Source of the DNA: Planctomycetaceae bacterium
GTDB taxonomy: Bacteria; Planctomycetota; Planctomycetia; Planctomycetales; Planctomycetaceae
NCBI GenBank assembly: GCA_024742875.1
Contig: JANSXP010000045.1
Span: 1 to 60,529, forward strand
Length of the DNA stretch: 60,529 bases
Reading direction: 5' to 3'
A program made the position numbers and the translations under genes. How positions within the stretch are numbered: the stretch's first letter is position 1; every line of letters starts with the position of its first letter. This document shows positions 43,208-51,935 of the stretch, one piece after another. Below the pieces are notes generated by a model. That model saw nothing but the letters and a program-made list of their open reading frames with translations, was not told the origin of the DNA and searched no databases.

Positions 43208-45229
43208 CTATCCGAACAGACTCAACAGTTCCACGACCGTCTCGTCGTAGGTGGCCACAAATCGGGCGGCCGCCTGAAAGGCCCGTTCCGCCGCCAGAAG
43301 ATGCAGCAGTTCTTCATTGGTATCGACCCCGGAGACATTGTCTCGCGATGTCTGCAGCTGGCTTCCGTACGCGTCCAGCCGATTTCTGTCGTTCTGTAAC
43401 TGTTGTACGTTGAGTCCGGAGTTGGCCGTGATGTCGGCCAGCGTTTCCACAAACGTGCGACCATCCAGTTCGGTAAACTGATGATCGCGGGCCGCCGACA
43501 TGCGGGCCGCATTTTCCGCATCGCCCGCCTCTCCGCTGATGGAGGCAGCAAACAGAAACGGATTGGCTTTGATGTCATCGCGAACAGAAAACGAGGCAAT
43601 CGATCGACCGGAAAACAGCGAGTTGACGCCCAGCGCCGACAGCAGTCCCGTGGTATCTGAGTTGCTGACCGCTTTCAAAGGCACCACATCACCGGCCACC
43701 GCGGTGCCCTCACTGAAGGCCACAGACAGACCGTTGTTCAGCGACAGCTGTTCGCCCACCGTGTAGCCGGCCCCCACATTGAGCCGCTGTATGACCAGGC
43801 CCGTGTCGTCGCGAACCTCCGCCTGCAGTCCAGGCGTGATGCCAATCTGGCCGGCGGCCGGCACAGTGACTGTCAGCTGCTGATTACGGGGGACAAAGTC
43901 CGACGGCGGATTCTGCGGATCAAAGGCCGTATCTGCCACATCAATCGCATACCTGCCGGAAAACGTCACATTGCTGGTGCCGGCAAACGATGCCTTGTTG
44001 GCCACGTTGTCCGGTCGCCCGGCAAAGTCAAAACTGAAGCCTTCGTTGGCCTGAATGATCAGCTGATTGGAGCCGGACGTGACAATGGCATTCAGCCCGT
44101 CAATGGCGGAAAGCCTGACGGCCACATCCCGCAGAGATTCCGTTTCCACAGAGACCGAAACGCGTGTCGTCTCCCGCACGCCGGTCGTCTGATCGGTCAC
44201 CGAAACATAGATCTCACCGCTGGCAACGGGAAACGGCAGTTCCGAGTCAATCAGCGCCCGACTGGCGTGTGCCGGACCGCGCACGCCCGTCAGCGACTGG
44301 TAGCCGTCGGGACTGACCAGCCCCGTGGCGTGCAGCTGATCGAGCTGCCGCACCATCTCACTGACAAACGCATCGAGTTCCTCGACAGCCTCCGGCACAG
44401 TCAGGTTGTGGACAATTTCGAGTCCTTCCAGCCGTCCGCCGGTTACAGTGACCTCTCGCCCTGGAGCGACCTGCACGCTCAATTCCCCGTCGTTGTTGAC
44501 TTCCGAATACAGCTCAATTGGCTCAATGGTGAATGAGGCTGACCCGCCGCCGATCATCACCACATCCCGACCGCTGTCCAGAGGCGTGATTCGCACGTCC
44601 ACCCATTCGCTCAGTTCCTTCACCGCGGCATCCCGCTGAGTGAGCAGCGAATGCGGTTCATCGCCATTGGTGCGCGAGGTCCAGATTTCTGCGTTCAGCC
44701 CGGCGATTTTGTCGATCAGCGTGTTCGCCGTGCCAACCCCCGTACTGTGATCGCGAAACGCCTGCTGCTGGACGTCTTCCATGCTGCTGTGAATAAAGGC
44801 GGCTTCAGTGGCGAACGCTTCGGTGATGCGAACGAATTCTCCCCGTGCCGTGGATTCTTCCGGCGCGTTGGCTACACGCTCCAGACTGTTGAACACATCA
44901 CTGATGTACGTGTGAATGGAGGAACCGCCAGGCGACAGCAGGCTTTCCACCGCTTCGTTGGAATTCAGCTGCGCCTCCACACTGCTCGACAGCGACACAT
45001 TGCGGCTCAGCGCCGCTTCGGCCGCTTCATCCCGCAGGCTGCGAATGGAGGCCACATCCACGCCATTGCCGACCAGCAGATTCTGATACTCAAACTGGGG
45101 CCGCTCCACCAGTTCGGTCACCTGCCGCGCATACCCGGGCGTCGCCGCGTTGGCAATGTTATTACCGTGCGTGGCGATGCGTATCTGCTGGGCTCGCAGA
45201 GCCGACAGTCCAATCTCGTAGCTTCTCAT
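43208..45229 (-). CDS. flgK: Flagellar hook-associated protein 1
   Basis: The 673-residue protein begins MRSYEIGLSALRAQQIRIATHGNNIANAATPGYARQ, of which GNNIANAATPGYARQ is the rod/hook N-terminal signature of FlgK. GAAEALLSLSR-like and EVRQLDQLH segments fit the family, and the C-terminal helix is NEELLHLLAAERAFQAAARFVATYDE. It is larger than the enteric protein (about 547 residues) because of extra beta-domains in the middle. AGGCGG lies before the ATG at 45229. It joins hook to filament with FlgL and would need FlgN as chaperone; flgN is the gene just upstream. Confidence 0.94.
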   Translation of the reverse strand: MRSYEIGLSALRAQQIRIATHGNNIANAATPGYARQVTELVERPQFEYQNLLVGNGVDVASIRSLRDEAAEAALSRNVSLSSSVEAQLNSNEAVESLLSPGGSSIHTYISDVFNSLERVANAPEESTARGEFVRITEAFATEAAFIHSSMEDVQQQAFRDHSTGVGTANTLIDKIAGLNAEIWTSRTNGDEPHSLLTQRDAAVKELSEWVDVRITPLDSGRDVVMIGGGSASFTIEPIELYSEVNNDGELSVQVAPGREVTVTGGRLEGLEIVHNLTVPEAVEELDAFVSEMVRQLDQLHATGLVSPDGYQSLTGVRGPAHASRALIDSELPFPVASGEIYVSVTDQTTGVRETTRVSVSVETESLRDVAVRLSAIDGLNAIVTSGSNQLIIQANEGFSFDFAGRPDNVANKASFAGTSNVTFSGRYAIDVADTAFDPQNPPSDFVPRNQQLTVTVPAAGQIGITPGLQAEVRDDTGLVIQRLNVGAGYTVGEQLSLNNGLSVAFSEGTAVAGDVVPLKAVSNSDTTGLLSALGVNSLFSGRSIASFSVRDDIKANPFLFAASISGEAGDAENAARMSAARDHQFTELDGRTFVETLADITANSGLNVQQLQNDRNRLDAYGSQLQTSRDNVSGVDTNEELLHLLAAERAFQAAARFVATYDETVVELLSLFG

Positions 45230-45273
45230 AGGTCCGCCTTATCCCTGGCAGCCATCCAACAGAAGAACTCTTC

Positions 45274-45777
45274 CTATGACCGCGATTCCATCCGCGTGGT
45301 GCCCGTGTCAATCGGCTGGGCGCCGTAGGCGTTATAGCGGTCTGACGTGGTGATCCCCATCAGCGCCGACAGAACCGTTTGCTGCATCCGCAGTGATTCG
45401 TGCACCAGCACACTCACCGAAGCCGCCGAAGCCCGCGAACGAGCCACCACCCGCGTTAGTTCCCGCTGCACGGCCACCAGTTCCTCCCGCTGCGACAATG
45501 GGCAAACGGCCATAACGCCCGAGAGCTTCAGTTGATCGACCGGCAGGGAAAACTCGCGGGCCAGTCGCTCCAGCAACAGGCCGCGATCCTTCTGCAGCGC
45601 AGCGGCCAGCTGCGAGGCGGTTTCAATCCGCACCCGGACGCCGCTTTCATCAAACTCAACCTGCGCTAAGTCATTGAGCAAAGACTCGGTGGAAATCAGC
45701 CGGGCCATCTCCTGTCGCAGATTGGAGATCAGCAGACTGATGGTTTCTGATTTACTGAACGGCTGTGGTACTGACAT
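45274..45777 (-). CDS. flgN: FlgN-like flagellar export chaperone
   Basis: The 167-residue protein starts at the ATG at 45777 (MSVPQPFSKSETISLLIS) and is almost all helical, with LRQEMARLISTESLLNDLAQ, AAALQKDRGLLLERLAREF and a long last helix (VVARSRASAASVSVLVHESLRMQQTVLSALMG) of the FlgN type. FlgN binds the C-terminal helices of FlgK and FlgL before export, and both genes follow directly. It overlaps the end of flgJ by 26 bases. Identification rests on helical pattern and position more than on sequence identity. Confidence 0.75.
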   Translation of the reverse strand: MSVPQPFSKSETISLLISNLRQEMARLISTESLLNDLAQVEFDESGVRVRIETASQLAAALQKDRGLLLERLAREFSLPVDQLKLSGVMAVCPLSQREELVAVQRELTRVVARSRASAASVSVLVHESLRMQQTVLSALMGITTSDRYNAYGAQPIDTGTTRMESRS

Positions 45778-46180
45778 GGCGATACGCCTCCGTGGCCTGC
45801 TGTCGAATTTGTTCGCCCGCCTGCTGCGGCGAGAGAGTCTGCGGCCCACTCAGCAGCCGCCCCTGAAACGCGTCCATCAGACCAAAGCCCCCCGACTCCG
45901 CCAGATGTTCGCCCAGATACATGTCAAACATTCCGCCGAGGGTGTCGGAACTGTCTCCAGGAAACAGACCCTCTTCCCCCGTGCCCGTCTGGCGCATCTG
46001 TTTGAGCACCATGGACAGCATCACAGACTCAAACTGTTTCAGCAGCTTTTCTTCCTGCTCTGCTCCCTGGGCGGCTGCCGAATCAGCCGAGACAGAACGA
46101 CCGGACGTTCCCGAGGTCGTCGCGGCAGACGGCAGGCTGGTGGCAACGGACGGAATGGCCGGCACACTGACAGGATTCAT
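45752..46180 (-). CDS. flgJ: Rod-binding protein, FlgJ N-terminal type
   Basis: The 142-residue protein has the rod-binding domain: QEEKLLKQFESVMLSMVLKQMRQT followed by GGMFDMYLGEHLAESGGFGLMD. An Ala/Ser/Thr-rich leader of about 40 residues precedes it. It has no C-terminal muramidase domain, unlike enteric FlgJ, so peptidoglycan cleavage for rod passage must come from a separate enzyme or another route. It lies between flgI and flgN, overlapping flgN. Confidence 0.9.
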   Translation of the reverse strand: MNPVSVPAIPSVATSLPSAATTSGTSGRSVSADSAAAQGAEQEEKLLKQFESVMLSMVLKQMRQTGTGEEGLFPGDSSDTLGGMFDMYLGEHLAESGGFGLMDAFQGRLLSGPQTLSPQQAGEQIRQQATEAYRHVSTTAVQ

Positions 46181-46191
46181 AACAGGCTTCC

Positions 46192-47682
46192 TTACTGAAA
46201 CACGAGTTCCGCATGCAGATCGCCCGACGCTTTGAGCATCTGAAAGATGCTGCTCAAATCGCGGGGCGTCACGCCCAGAGCATTCAACGAGGCCGCCAGA
46301 TCGCCAACGGTCACCGTGTTGTCGATCACATTGATCATCGCGCCTTCCTCGGTCACGTCGATTTCCGTTCGCGGCACCACCACAGTCTCTCCCTGAGAAA
46401 ACGGCGCCGGCTGGGAGGGCAGGGGCTGTTCGCTGGTGCTGACAATGATGTTGCCGTGCGCGATGGCGGCCCGCGTCAGCTTCACGTTGTCCCCGATCAC
46501 AATCGTGCCCGTGCGTTCATTGATCACCACCCGCGCCACGGCGTCCGGCTCGATCATGAGATTGCGACACTGCGACACAAATCGATATTCGTCTCCCGGC
46601 GGCCCCTGCAAACGCACCCGGATGACGGCCGGGCTGTCCACCAGAGCACTAAACGGATACTGCCGGTTGATGGCATCTGCGATACGAGTGGCGGTTTCAA
46701 ATTCCGGTTGTCGCAGCAGCAGCTGAAACTGCCCGTCCTGGAAGATAGTGGACGGCACTTCGGCCTCCACGGTTGCTCCATTGGCAATCCGTCCGGTCGT
46801 GGGGTGGTTTTTCGTGACGTTGCCCGCCTGCCCGCCAAAGCTGCCGCCGTTGGTGGAAATCGGCCCGGCGGCCAGCGCATAGACTTCACCATCCACTCCG
46901 GTCAGCGGCGTGGAAATCAGCACACCACCATTCAGACTTTCCGCATCGTCGAAGGCTGACACCGTCACATCAATCGCCTGACCGATGCGAGCGTGCGGTG
47001 GCAAAGAGGCGGTGACCATCACGACAGAGATGTTGTCCGTCTTTTCCTGCGACTGCTGAATCAACGCCCGAGTGGCCGGGTCCGCCCGCAATCCCAGTTC
47101 CTGCAGCATCAAGATGGCCAGTCGCTTGGTCGATTCACTGCTGCCTCCGGTGCCGTTCAGTCCGGTGACCAGTCCGTAGCCCACCAGCTGGTTGGCATGC
47201 TCGCCGGCCAGCGTGGTAATGTCTTTCACACGGACCTGCACGACGGGCGATCGTCGAGACTGACCGGTCCCCGTGCGTGTCGCGTCAGCGGCCGCCCCGG
47301 GATGTGGTTGTGTCTGCCGATAAGTGGGCGGCGGTGTTTGCGGATAGCCCTGGGGATAAGCAGCCGCGTCGGGTCCATAGCCGCGGAATCCCGGACTGCC
47401 CAGGCCCGCACCATAGCCACCAAATCCGCCACCTCTGCCTGCCCCGTATTCGGCCCCGTATCCCGGCCCGTAAGCAGGCCCCTGATTCGGCAGATAACGA
47501 GGCGCCGGAGTCGTCCCCTGCTGTGGCAATGGCACAGGAACTCCGGGTCCCTGCTGGGCGAGCCCCCGGGAACCACACAGCAGAACCGTGGCCGCCAGCA
47601 ACAGCCGGGCGTGCGACCGCTGTGCCGACGCCGCGCTGTGGCCAGTCCCGTTCGAGTCAGATTGTGTACGACGCCCCGCCAT
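46192..47682 (-). CDS. flgI: Flagellar P-ring protein with a Gly/Tyr/Pro-rich N-terminal insert
   Basis: The core FlgI sequence starts at about residue 150 (VRVKDITTLAGEHANQLVGYGLVTGLNGTGG) and continues with STPLTGVDGEVYALAAGPIS, NGATVEAEVPS, QCRNLMIEPDAVARVVINERTGTIVIGDNVKL and ISLNALGVTPRD-like end elements. The 496-residue protein is longer than usual (about 365) because about 110 residues rich in Gly, Tyr, Pro and Gln lie between the signal-like N-terminus and the core, including YGPGYGAEYGAGRGGGFGG. A signal peptide appears at residues 25-45 (ARLLLAATVLLCGSRGLAQQ). The P-ring sits in the periplasm. Chaperone gene flgA lies upstream in the same run. Confidence 0.93.
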   Translation of the reverse strand: MAGRRTQSDSNGTGHSAASAQRSHARLLLAATVLLCGSRGLAQQGPGVPVPLPQQGTTPAPRYLPNQGPAYGPGYGAEYGAGRGGGFGGYGAGLGSPGFRGYGPDAAAYPQGYPQTPPPTYRQTQPHPGAAADATRTGTGQSRRSPVVQVRVKDITTLAGEHANQLVGYGLVTGLNGTGGSSESTKRLAILMLQELGLRADPATRALIQQSQEKTDNISVVMVTASLPPHARIGQAIDVTVSAFDDAESLNGGVLISTPLTGVDGEVYALAAGPISTNGGSFGGQAGNVTKNHPTTGRIANGATVEAEVPSTIFQDGQFQLLLRQPEFETATRIADAINRQYPFSALVDSPAVIRVRLQGPPGDEYRFVSQCRNLMIEPDAVARVVINERTGTIVIGDNVKLTRAAIAHGNIIVSTSEQPLPSQPAPFSQGETVVVPRTEIDVTEEGAMINVIDNTVTVGDLAASLNALGVTPRDLSSIFQMLKASGDLHAELVFQ

Positions 47683-47733
47683 ACCTGAGCCCCTGTTTTC
47701 CGACGTGCCGTCATCAGGCCCGTCCGCGTGTCA

Positions 47734-48363
47734 CTAAAACGGCCAGATTTTGTTCATACCGCGACCGAGCCAGCCCTGCCGCGTGAATGCCCGCTCGGGC
47801 CCACGACTTTCGTAGACGGCTGACATATTGGCCACCAGCTGTGACGACACCTGATTGTCAGGACCGATGTCGATGGCTCGGACGATGCCGGCCACATGCA
47901 GCGTGCGGAACTCGCCGGCAATCTGAATATTGCGGGTGCCCTCCACAATCAGATCTCCCTGCGAAGTCAGTCCGGTCACCGTCACGGTCACTCGGTCGGT
48001 AAATCGCTGACTGTTCTGGTAGTTGGCCGCACCGTCAAATGTCCGTCCTGTGCTCTTGGAAAAATCGAGGCTGGCATCAGCGGCCGACACACCAAAGCCA
48101 CCACCGGAAGCAGCGGCCAGGTTGAACACTCCGTTGGCACTGGTCTCTTTGGACAGCCCTTTGCCTTCACGATTGCTGACGGTGGTGGCTTCGCTGACGA
48201 TAATCGTCAGCAGATCCCCCGGACGTTTGGCGCGGGAATCATCCACCAGATAGCAGCGACGGGGCGAGCGGCGTTTCCACAGAGAGTCAGCCATGCTCGA
48301 TGGCAGCAAACTGCCAAGCAGCAGGCTGCCCAGTAATGCAGCGCCCAGTTTTCGTCTGTTCAT
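47734..48363 (-). CDS. flgH: Flagellar L-ring protein lacking a lipobox
   Basis: The 209-residue protein has a signal peptide (MNRRKLGAALLGSLLLGSLLPSS...MA) and the FlgH body: DDSRAKRPGDLLTIIVSEATTVSNREGKGL, DRVTVTVTGLTSQGDLIVEGTRNIQIAGE, RTLHVAGIVRAIDIGPDNQVSSQL. The end, GWLGRGMNKIWPF, is also family-like. Enteric FlgH is a lipoprotein; here no Cys follows the signal region in a lipobox, and the only early Cys is at about residue 37. The ring may therefore be held by protein contacts. It lies between flgA and flgI. Confidence 0.92.
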   Translation of the reverse strand: MNRRKLGAALLGSLLLGSLLPSSMADSLWKRRSPRRCYLVDDSRAKRPGDLLTIIVSEATTVSNREGKGLSKETSANGVFNLAAASGGGFGVSAADASLDFSKSTGRTFDGAANYQNSQRFTDRVTVTVTGLTSQGDLIVEGTRNIQIAGEFRTLHVAGIVRAIDIGPDNQVSSQLVANMSAVYESRGPERAFTRQGWLGRGMNKIWPF

Positions 48364-48398
48364 AATGCTTCCCCCCGAAAGCCTCGTTTTCGAATGAC

Positions 48399-49415
48399 CT
48401 ACAATTTGATCTGTACGCGGCCTGGCCCCACGATGCGGCCGGCTCGTGTGTGGCCGGAATCCGGATTTTTGAACTGAATGATGTCGCCCACGCGCCCCGT
48501 CTGCAGTGCAGTGGCCGCCTGCAGTCGCACGCGCAACACGCCCGAGACGGCTTCCACCTCAATTGTCTCCCGGGCTCGCACTGCGATGACAGACGTCTGC
48601 CGCGGCGGCGTTTTCAGATCTGACAGTGACAGCAGTTGCCCTGGCCGCAAATCCCGACGCGTGGATTTGCCGAGAATGTCTTCTTCTGACGGCTGATCCT
48701 GAAACTTCGAAACAAAACGATTTTCCAGACGCACATTGCGCGCGGTCACCGTGTCATCGCGTCGCAGCGATGTCAGCACCACGGCCACCTTCTGTCTTTT
48801 CTGCACCTCAAACGTGGCCGGACGGCTGGCGACAATCCGGGATCCATCCCACAGACGAACGGCCGTAGACAGGCGGCCCAGCCGCGGTTCACCGGGCGGC
48901 AGCACTTCCACTCGAAGGCCGCGGCGGTCGCGCACATCGGCGCCCAGCGAGACCATAAACGGCCCGTTCAGACGCACCCGCAGATCCTTCGCTTCGCCGC
49001 CGATCAGTTCCAGAAACGTCTGTGTGGCCGCGTTTTCCACGTCCACATCGGTCAGTGATGCGGGCGGAGCAAACTCAACCTGCACGGCCTTCGGCCCGTC
49101 AATGGTCAGCGAACCGGCCGGCACACCGTTCAGTCGCAGCAAAATGGAGATGCGGGCCAGCTTCACCAGCGCGACCTGCTGTCCCTGGCCAAACTCCGCG
49201 ACTTCCAGCTCAGACACGCGACGTTTCAGGGCGGCATCCGAGGTGGTAATGTTGGCGATGTCGCCCAGTCGCACGTGCGCGTATTTCACGGCCGCCTGAT
49301 CGGGCAGGGCAATGTGCACACCGCGCTGATTCGACGGCCGACCGAACTGCTGAGCGACACAGGAAACGCTCAGCAGTCCGGCAGCAGTGACGATCATGAG
49401 ACTTCGAAACATCAT
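48399..49415 (-). CDS. flgA: Flagellar P-ring assembly chaperone
   Basis: The 338-residue exported protein begins MMFRSLMIVTAAGLLSVSC. Its C-terminal part is the FlgA/SAF region: TARNVRLENRFVSKF, LGKSTRRDLRPGQLLSLSDL, VRARETIEVEAVSGVLRVRLQAATALQTG and VGDIIQFKNPDS. It is longer than enteric FlgA (about 219), with an extra N-terminal domain containing HIALPDQAAVKYAHVRLGDIA. FlgA assists P-ring assembly, and flgI is two genes downstream. The start is 3 bases after the flgG stop. Confidence 0.9.
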   Translation of the reverse strand: MMFRSLMIVTAAGLLSVSCVAQQFGRPSNQRGVHIALPDQAAVKYAHVRLGDIANITTSDAALKRRVSELEVAEFGQGQQVALVKLARISILLRLNGVPAGSLTIDGPKAVQVEFAPPASLTDVDVENAATQTFLELIGGEAKDLRVRLNGPFMVSLGADVRDRRGLRVEVLPPGEPRLGRLSTAVRLWDGSRIVASRPATFEVQKRQKVAVVLTSLRRDDTVTARNVRLENRFVSKFQDQPSEEDILGKSTRRDLRPGQLLSLSDLKTPPRQTSVIAVRARETIEVEAVSGVLRVRLQAATALQTGRVGDIIQFKNPDSGHTRAGRIVGPGRVQIKL

Positions 49416-49418
49416 GCC

Positions 49419-50216
49419 TTACCTGATAATGTCGACAGAGGTGGACAGCATCTCATCGCCCGCCCGGATGGCACGCGAATTGATCTCATAAGCCCGCTGC
49501 GCGGAAATCAGTGAAATCAGTTCGGTGACGACCTCCACGTTGGAGTTTTCCAGAAAGCTCTGCCGCAGCTGACCCAAACCGACGTCACCGGGATTGCCAA
49601 TCACCGGATCGCCCGAGGCGGCCGTGCTGGAGAACAGATTTGCCCCTTCACTGGACAGACCGGCCGGATTTCGAAACGCGACCAGCTGAATGGTGCCCAG
49701 TGTCTGCGGTGCGGTATCACTTCCCGAGACAATGCCCTGAACCTCGCCCGCCGTGCTGATGGTGATTCGTGTCACGTCCACGTCCTGGGGAATGGTGATC
49801 GACGGTTCCAGCAGCACGCCGTCCCCATTCACCAGTTGTCCCTGCGCGTCGATGCGAAAGTTACCTGCGCGGGAATACCGCAGTTCGCCGTTGGGCAGTC
49901 GCATCTGGAAAAAACCGTCCCCTTCGATGGCGATATCCAGCGGATTGCCTGTCTGCTCCACGGTTCCCTGGGCGAAATGCTTGGTGGTGCCGACCGCCCG
50001 CACACCGTTGCCGATCTGCAGCCCCGTAGGCGACACCTGAGCGCCCGAGGCGATCGTCCCCGGCTGACGCACGGTGTTGTAAACCAGATCCGCAAAGTCC
50101 ACACGAGAGCGTCGGAACCCGGTGGTGTTGACGTTTGCCAGATTGTTGGCCGTGTTGTCAATCAGCATTTCCTGGGCCTTCATGCCCGTTGCGCTGGTAT
50201 AAAGAGCTCTTAACAT
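49419..50216 (-). CDS. flgG: Distal rod protein
   Basis: The 265-residue protein matches FlgG in length (260 in enterics) and sequence: MLRALYTSATGMKAQEMLID, NNLANVNTTGFRRSRVDFADL, EGDGFFQMRLPNGELRYSRAGNF, and the C-terminal NVEVVTELISLISAQRAYEINSRA. The terminal segments form the coiled coil of the rod. It lies between flgF and flgA, in the usual rod order. Confidence 0.95.
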   Translation of the reverse strand: MLRALYTSATGMKAQEMLIDNTANNLANVNTTGFRRSRVDFADLVYNTVRQPGTIASGAQVSPTGLQIGNGVRAVGTTKHFAQGTVEQTGNPLDIAIEGDGFFQMRLPNGELRYSRAGNFRIDAQGQLVNGDGVLLEPSITIPQDVDVTRITISTAGEVQGIVSGSDTAPQTLGTIQLVAFRNPAGLSSEGANLFSSTAASGDPVIGNPGDVGLGQLRQSFLENSNVEVVTELISLISAQRAYEINSRAIRAGDEMLSTSVDIIR

Positions 50217-50321
50217 GGAATTCCGTTTCCCCCGCTGTCGGCCGTCGATCGAAACACACGATCTGTGGCTGTCGTTTTCTGTTGTTCTGTGTCAGCGTGG
50301 CCTGTCATGCCCCGCTGCTGT

Positions 50322-51044
50322 CTAGTTCAGGTCGATCCGATTCTGCATCGCATCGCTGATGGCTCGCATCGTTCGCTGAGCGGCTTCATAGTGCCGTGAC
50401 GCCACCAGCAGATTCACCAGCTCGTTCACCGGCGTCACGTTGGACAGTTCCAGCATCCCCTGCCGAAAATTGCCCTCCTGTGTGCTGACGGTGGACTCGT
50501 CCGCGACGGCAAACAGCGTATCGCCGACCTGCTGCAGGTCTTCGGTCGACTCCGGAATGGCCACCTGCAGCTGCCCCACCTGAGTCAGCCCCGCATACAC
50601 GCGGCCGTTGGGGTCTATCATGATGGCTTCTGACGAAGTGCCCGCAGGCACTCGCAGGGGACCACGATCTCCCAGCACCGGCAGACCATCCACGCTGACA
50701 ATCTCGCCCTCGTTGCTGATCTGAAATCCGCCATTGCGTGTATACAGTTTGCCGTCCGGCCCCTGCAGCGTAAAAAAGCCGTCTCCTTCAATGGCCACAT
50801 CCAGTCGACGCCCGGTCTGCTTTGTGGCGCCCATCGTAAAATCGGTGGCGATGCCATCCTGTGTGCTGCCGTCTGTTTGCTCCTGCGTGCCACCGGGATT
50901 CAGGTATGAACTGAACTCCCCATTGGCGAACAGCTTGCGACGGTGGCCCGGTAAATTCATGTGCGCCAGATTGCTGGCCGACACCTCGTGCTGCCGTTCT
51001 GCAACCTGCATGGCTTTCGCTGCGCTGTACATCCCGGGGAACAT
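50322..51044 (-). CDS. flgF: Proximal rod protein
   Basis: The 240-residue protein is a FlgF/FlgG-family rod protein: MFPGMYSAAKAMQVAERQHEV, SASNLAHMNLPGHRRK, EGDGFFTLQGPDGKLYTRNG and a C-terminal LVASRHYEAAQRTMRAISD. It lacks the N-terminal ANNLANVNT form of FlgG and is shorter, hence FlgF is preferred; a second FlgG-like rod protein cannot be excluded. It is the first gene of the minus-strand run and starts at the divergent region 51045-51395. Confidence 0.85.
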   Translation of the reverse strand: MFPGMYSAAKAMQVAERQHEVSASNLAHMNLPGHRRKLFANGEFSSYLNPGGTQEQTDGSTQDGIATDFTMGATKQTGRRLDVAIEGDGFFTLQGPDGKLYTRNGGFQISNEGEIVSVDGLPVLGDRGPLRVPAGTSSEAIMIDPNGRVYAGLTQVGQLQVAIPESTEDLQQVGDTLFAVADESTVSTQEGNFRQGMLELSNVTPVNELVNLLVASRHYEAAQRTMRAISDAMQNRIDLN

Positions 51045-51395
51045 CCGCCCCTCCCTGCCCTACGTAGTGATCGAACAAACGTTAACGTCGGCAAAGTCGA
51101 ACTGGTCCCTGCAAACCGAAGTGAATTACGCCGCGCCGACGCAAAACTGCTGGTTATCACCCGGAAACACGTTCCAGAGTCGGAACTTCCTTCCCTGCAA
51201 TTCCATCCACCCGCCGCGAGTGTTTTACCGCACTGGCAGGATTTCCACTCCAGCCAGCGGCGAGCCACTCGACTAAGTAATCGCATCCACGGCTGGACAT
51301 TCGCCCCCGCCCGGAACCATCAAGGGGGAGCAAAAGCACGGCCGAAGATTTCTGCGTAGGTATGTATGTACTGACATTGGTCGGTAGAAGACGAG
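51045..51395. other. Divergent flagellar regulatory region
   Basis: The 351-base gap between flgF and fliL must hold the promoters for both flagellar runs. I looked for sigma-54 (GG-N10-GC) and sigma-28 (TAAA-N15-GCCGATAA) patterns and found none that is convincing. A short palindrome, CGTTAACG, lies at about 51080-51087. No gene is supported. Confidence 0.4.
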
Positions 51396-51935
51396 ATGGC
51401 GGACGAGGAAGTCAAAACAGAAGACGCAGAAGCCACAGACGCGAAGGCGTCTGGCGGCAGTGTCGTGCCATGGCTGCTGGTGGGTCTGCTGGCGGCTGTC
51501 GCTGGTGGCATGGTGCCCACACTGATGCCAACAACAGAAGGCACAGAAGAAACAGAAGTCGAAGAGCCTCCGTTTGAACTGCCCGAACCGGAGAACACGG
51601 TCTTTGTTCCGTTTGCCGACCCGGAAGCCAAAGACCAGCAGATTGTGGTCAATCTGAATGAGGGCAACCTGACGCGCTATCTGCGAATTGTCGTGCAGCT
51701 GCAGGTCGCCAGTGATTTTGAAGCCGAGTTTCTGGAAAAACTCAAAGAGCAGCGCGTGCTGCTGCGAAGCTGGCTGATCAGCCGAATTTCTGACAAGAGC
51801 CTGGAAGAAGTGCGTGGTGCGGCCGGACAGAACCGCCTACGGCGCGAGATTCAGGATCAATTCAACTCCATCCTGTTTCCCGACGGCTACGATCGCATTT
51901 ACGACGTGCTGTTTGTGGAATTTGCCGTGCAATGA
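51396..51935 (+). CDS. fliL: FliL-like flagellar basal-body protein
   Basis: The 179-residue protein has an acidic, Ala-rich N-terminus, one transmembrane helix (VVPWLLVGLLAAVAGGMVPTL, about residues 24-44), a Glu-rich linker, and a periplasmic domain with NLNEGNLTRYLRIVVQLQV, LRSWLISRISDKSLEEVRG and RREIQDQFNSIL, as in FliL. The place just before fliM agrees, and its stop overlaps the fliM start (ATGA). FliL acts around the stator of the motor. Confidence 0.88.
   Translation: MADEEVKTEDAEATDAKASGGSVVPWLLVGLLAAVAGGMVPTLMPTTEGTEETEVEEPPFELPEPENTVFVPFADPEAKDQQIVVNLNEGNLTRYLRIVVQLQVASDFEAEFLEKLKEQRVLLRSWLISRISDKSLEEVRGAAGQNRLRREIQDQFNSILFPDGYDRIYDVLFVEFAVQ

Noticed and set aside
51045-51395. 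Sigma-54 or sigma-28 promoter between the flagellar runs
   Set aside because: No match to the spaced GG/GC or GCCGATAA patterns was convincing by eye.
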